From Granulicella mallensis (GTDB lineage: Bacteria > Acidobacteriota > Terriglobia > Terriglobales > Acidobacteriaceae): DNA of 64,000 nt. Shown here piece by piece: positions 62,239-64,000 of this stretch; positions within the stretch are counted from its first letter, which is position 1, and each line of letters starts with the position of its first letter. The DNA lies in assembly GCF_014203225.1 (NCBI RefSeq), contig NZ_JACHIO010000004.1, positions 186,001-250,000 on the forward strand, written 5' to 3'. The notes below the pieces were generated by a model, which searched no databases, was not told where the DNA came from, and saw nothing but the letters and a program-made list of their open reading frames with translations. Both the position numbers and the translations under genes were made by a program.

Positions 62239-63225
62239 ATGCTTGTGACATTCCGGATCTTGCGAACGGCACGAGCTCTCGGTCTTCTGTGGATCATAAC
62301 AACGTCCATGGGTAGTTCTGACGCGCAAGGCAATGGCCCCCATCAGCCGGCGATCGCGCTCTCACAGACTCTGGCTGTCGGCAGCGCAACCCTGCAGATT
62401 GATTTCGCCGACGGTCCGCTCGACCTGCCTCGGAGTGAGATCGTTCAACGCATTCAAACGGCAGCCCAGGCAGTGTCCACCTACTATGGCCGCTTCCCTG
62501 CCCCACGCACTCGCATCCTTGTCATCCCTGTGGTCGGCCAGCACGGTGTACTGCAGGGAACGACCTGGGGCAACAGGTCGGGCTTTTCAGCCTTTCTGCG
62601 TCTTCGCATCGGGCAATCGACAACCCGCGAGGAGCTTGCCTCCGATTGGGTTATCACCCATGAACTCGTCCACACGGCTCTGCCGTCGTTGCCGGACGAT
62701 CAGCACTGGCTCGAAGAAGGGATCGCCAGCTATGTCGAACCTATCGCCCGCGTGCAGGCCGGTCAACTTTCCGCTGCGGGCATCTGGGCCGACATGATGC
62801 AGGGTATGCCCAACGGAGAACCCGAACCGCACGATCAGGGGCTCGATGTAACCCACACCTGGGGTCGAACCTATTGGGGCGGAGCCATGTTCTGCCTCAT
62901 GGCTGATGTTGAGATCCGCAAACAGACCGGCAACCGGCGCGGATTGCAGGATGCTCTGCGCGCCATCGTCGCTGCCGGAGGTTCTATCGACAAGGAGTGG
63001 CCGCTGTCGCGTGTCCTCGACATTGGCGATCAGGCTTCGGGCACCCATGTGCTGGAGCAGATGTATGCCCGGTGGAGTGTAACCCCGGTTCCCGTCGATC
63101 TTCCCCAGCTTTGGGCCCAGCTTGGCGTTCGTTCTACTACCCATGGCGTCACCTTCGATGCCACAGCTCCGCTGGCTGCCATCCGGGATTCCATCACCAC
63201 CCCTTTGCCGCCTAAGCCCTTATAA
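62239..63225 (+). CDS. Secreted gluzincin-like metalloprotease
   Basis: The product is 328 residues with a signal peptide ending near SSDAQ. The zinc site is H141-E142-x-x-H145 (HELVH), with E160 in HWLEEGIASYVE as the third ligand 15 residues later, the gluzincin (M1/M61-like) arrangement. The rest (TWGRTYWGGAMFCLMADVEIRKQTG, then QLGV) resembles the helical half of these peptidases. It is probably an extracytoplasmic aminopeptidase-like enzyme. Start ATG has a purine-rich site very close by. Confidence 0.8.
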   Translation: MLVTFRILRTARALGLLWIITTSMGSSDAQGNGPHQPAIALSQTLAVGSATLQIDFADGPLDLPRSEIVQRIQTAAQAVSTYYGRFPAPRTRILVIPVVGQHGVLQGTTWGNRSGFSAFLRLRIGQSTTREELASDWVITHELVHTALPSLPDDQHWLEEGIASYVEPIARVQAGQLSAAGIWADMMQGMPNGEPEPHDQGLDVTHTWGRTYWGGAMFCLMADVEIRKQTGNRRGLQDALRAIVAAGGSIDKEWPLSRVLDIGDQASGTHVLEQMYARWSVTPVPVDLPQLWAQLGVRSTTHGVTFDATAPLAAIRDSITTPLPPKPL

Positions 63226-63474
63226 ATAAGCAGCATAGGAAGGAACACCCAGGGCAGGTCTTCCACGCAGCCAGGGCTTACGGAAAAATAAACCCTGTAA
63301 CCTATTTCGTATTCCGTACTCCAACGTGCAGTATGGATACGCGACGATTAAGCTTCGACGCTGGCAATCCATTCGGCTCGTCATCGCGTTCTGTCAGTAC
63401 GGCAGTTTTTTGCGTTTCTTTATTAACGTCCTGTGCACATCGTGCGCGGCCCAACCCATAGAAAGGTTCCTCTC
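63226..63474. other. Upstream region of the BufA-like gene
   Basis: About 250 bases without a gene. The stretch 63280-63330 is AT-rich and likely carries the promoter; a TGTAACC box at about 63295 could be an ECF -35 but has no good partner. Confidence 0.3.
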
Positions 63475-63747
63475 ATGAAGAACTCCACAAAGTCGCTTGC
63501 TCTGGCCGCTGCAGTTGCCGGCCTCCTCGGTGGCACCTCCGTTCGTATGAATGCGCAGCAGACCTCCGCACCCACCTCGGTTTCGGCCGGCGTTCTCCTC
63601 GCGCAGGCCACCCCCGACACCACCAAGCACTCCTGCAAGGGCAAGAATGATTGCAAGGGTCAGGGCGGCGGCAAGCACCCCGGCAAGAACTCCTGCAAGG
63701 GTAAGGGCGATTGCGCAACCGACGGTTCCAAGGGACCGAAAGCCTAG
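63475..63747 (+). CDS. BufA-like cysteine-rich precursor peptide (bufferin type)
   Basis: The product is 90 residues from ATG 63475 (GAAAGG upstream; a longer frame start lacks a site). A Sec signal-like N-terminus (about 1-28) is followed by a spacer and a Lys/Gly-rich core with four cysteines at 54, 60, 74 and 80, in two matching CKGKxDC motifs. This is the DUF2282/BufA pattern: the cysteines are oxidised by a MNIO enzyme, and the mature peptide is exported and is thought to bind copper. The gene right behind it encodes such an enzyme, which makes the assignment strong. Which metal and modification apply here is inference. Confidence 0.85.
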   Translation: MKNSTKSLALAAAVAGLLGGTSVRMNAQQTSAPTSVSAGVLLAQATPDTTKHSCKGKNDCKGQGGGKHPGKNSCKGKGDCATDGSKGPKA

Positions 63748-63777
63748 TTTTTCACCCGTATCTGGCTCACACTTAGG

Positions 63778-63803
63778 GGGCCTGAAGGATTTCCTTCAGG
63801 CCC
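63778..63803 (+). terminator. Hairpin between the BufA-like and MNIO genes
   Basis: Arms GGGCCTGAAGGA and TCCTTCAGGCCC, followed by TGCTTCCTTT, not a full T-run. It may partly end transcription so that more precursor than enzyme is made. Confidence 0.55.
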
Positions 63804-63840
63804 TGCTTCCTTTCAGGCCTCACAGCACCAGGAGTATGCA

Positions 63841-64000
63841 ATGCCAGCCAATCGGTTTAATGGGTTCACAGATTACGGGGTAGGAATTGGCTTGCGGGTG
63901 CCGCACTACGACCACATCTTCTCCGAGAAGCCTGTCGTCGACTGGTTCGAGATCATCTCTGAAAACTACATGGTGGATGGGGGCAGGCCGCTCAAGGTGC
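63841..64000 (+). CDS. MNIO-family enzyme (DUF692, BufB-like), 3' end outside window
   Basis: The first 53 residues are visible. ATG 63841 has AGGAG 7 bases upstream. The start GVGIGLRVPHYDHIF, then VDWFEIISENYM and a GG turn, is the N-terminal signature of DUF692/MNIO proteins, in which the His and Glu ligands bind the multinuclear iron site. These enzymes oxidise cysteines of precursor peptides to thiooxazoles and related products. It follows the BufA-like gene by 93 bases. The rest, and any BufC (DUF2063) partner, lie beyond the window. Confidence 0.9.
   Translation, partial: MPANRFNGFTDYGVGIGLRVPHYDHIFSEKPVVDWFEIISENYMVDGGRPLKV

Overview
The window looks like chromosomal DNA of a moderately high-GC Gram-negative soil bacterium, most likely an Acidobacteriota of the Terriglobia type (Edaphobacter/Granulicella/Terriglobus-like). 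The reasons are family content, not a marker gene: large TonB-dependent receptors with an N-terminal carboxypeptidase-regulatory domain, a giant secreted sedolisin carrying Ig-like and FG-GAP repeats, an N-terminal fragment of a CadC/TolB-type regulator, and dense palindromic intergenic repeats. No rRNA is present. One tRNA, tRNA-Ser(GCU), lies at 12516-12608.

Layout. 1-1.1 kb: 3' part of a secreted protein with seven NHL-like repeats, followed by a small unknown gene. 2.4-12.5 kb: housekeeping genes, with ferrochelatase (hemH) and uroporphyrinogen decarboxylase (hemE) separated by an ECF sigma factor, a putative anti-sigma factor and a secretin-like periplasmic protein; then a secreted unknown, inorganic pyrophosphatase, an APC permease and a B3-like metallo-beta-lactamase-fold hydrolase. 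12.5-13.8 kb: tRNA-Ser, a repeated terminator and about 1.2 kb of lower-GC DNA with no convincing gene. 13.8-27.2 kb: a compact, mostly translationally coupled biosynthetic cluster, the main find of the window. It holds a one-module NRPS (C-A-T-TE, predicted glycine), a GT1 glycosyltransferase, three stand-alone condensation/PapA-like acyltransferases, a rhamnosyltransferase-like GT2, a DrrA/DrrB-like ABC exporter and a second, RhlB-like GT1. Read together, these suggest an exported, multiply acylated glycolipid with a glycine-derived lipoamino-acid core.

27.7-36.2 kb: multicopper oxidase and two large TonB-dependent receptors. 36.2-42.4 kb: small accessory enzymes (SnoaL-like, GNAT, alpha/beta hydrolase, LysR regulator, atypical SDR, RidA, two RibD/DHFR-like proteins of which one is truncated). 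42.5-45.0 kb: a regulator fragment fused by an apparent deletion to a headless TonB-dependent receptor. 45.1-52.0 kb: secreted tyrosine phosphatase, unknown membrane protein, type-B carboxylesterase, GH79-like glycosidase. 52.3-59.7 kb: a 2482-residue secreted sedolisin with ten Ig-like repeats and an FG-GAP propeller. 59.8-63.2 kb: secreted unknown, DUF1223 protein, gluzincin-like metalloprotease. 63.5 kb to the right edge: a BufA-like cysteine peptide followed by the start of its MNIO (DUF692) enzyme, a metal-linked RiPP system that continues beyond the window.

Intergenic spaces carry several families of inverted repeats, often nested in one another: a recurrent terminator, a TA-flanked MITE-like element, a GTCATCTCGACCG element and an AGAGC...GCTCT element. 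One MITE end supplies the last codons of an acetyltransferase gene.
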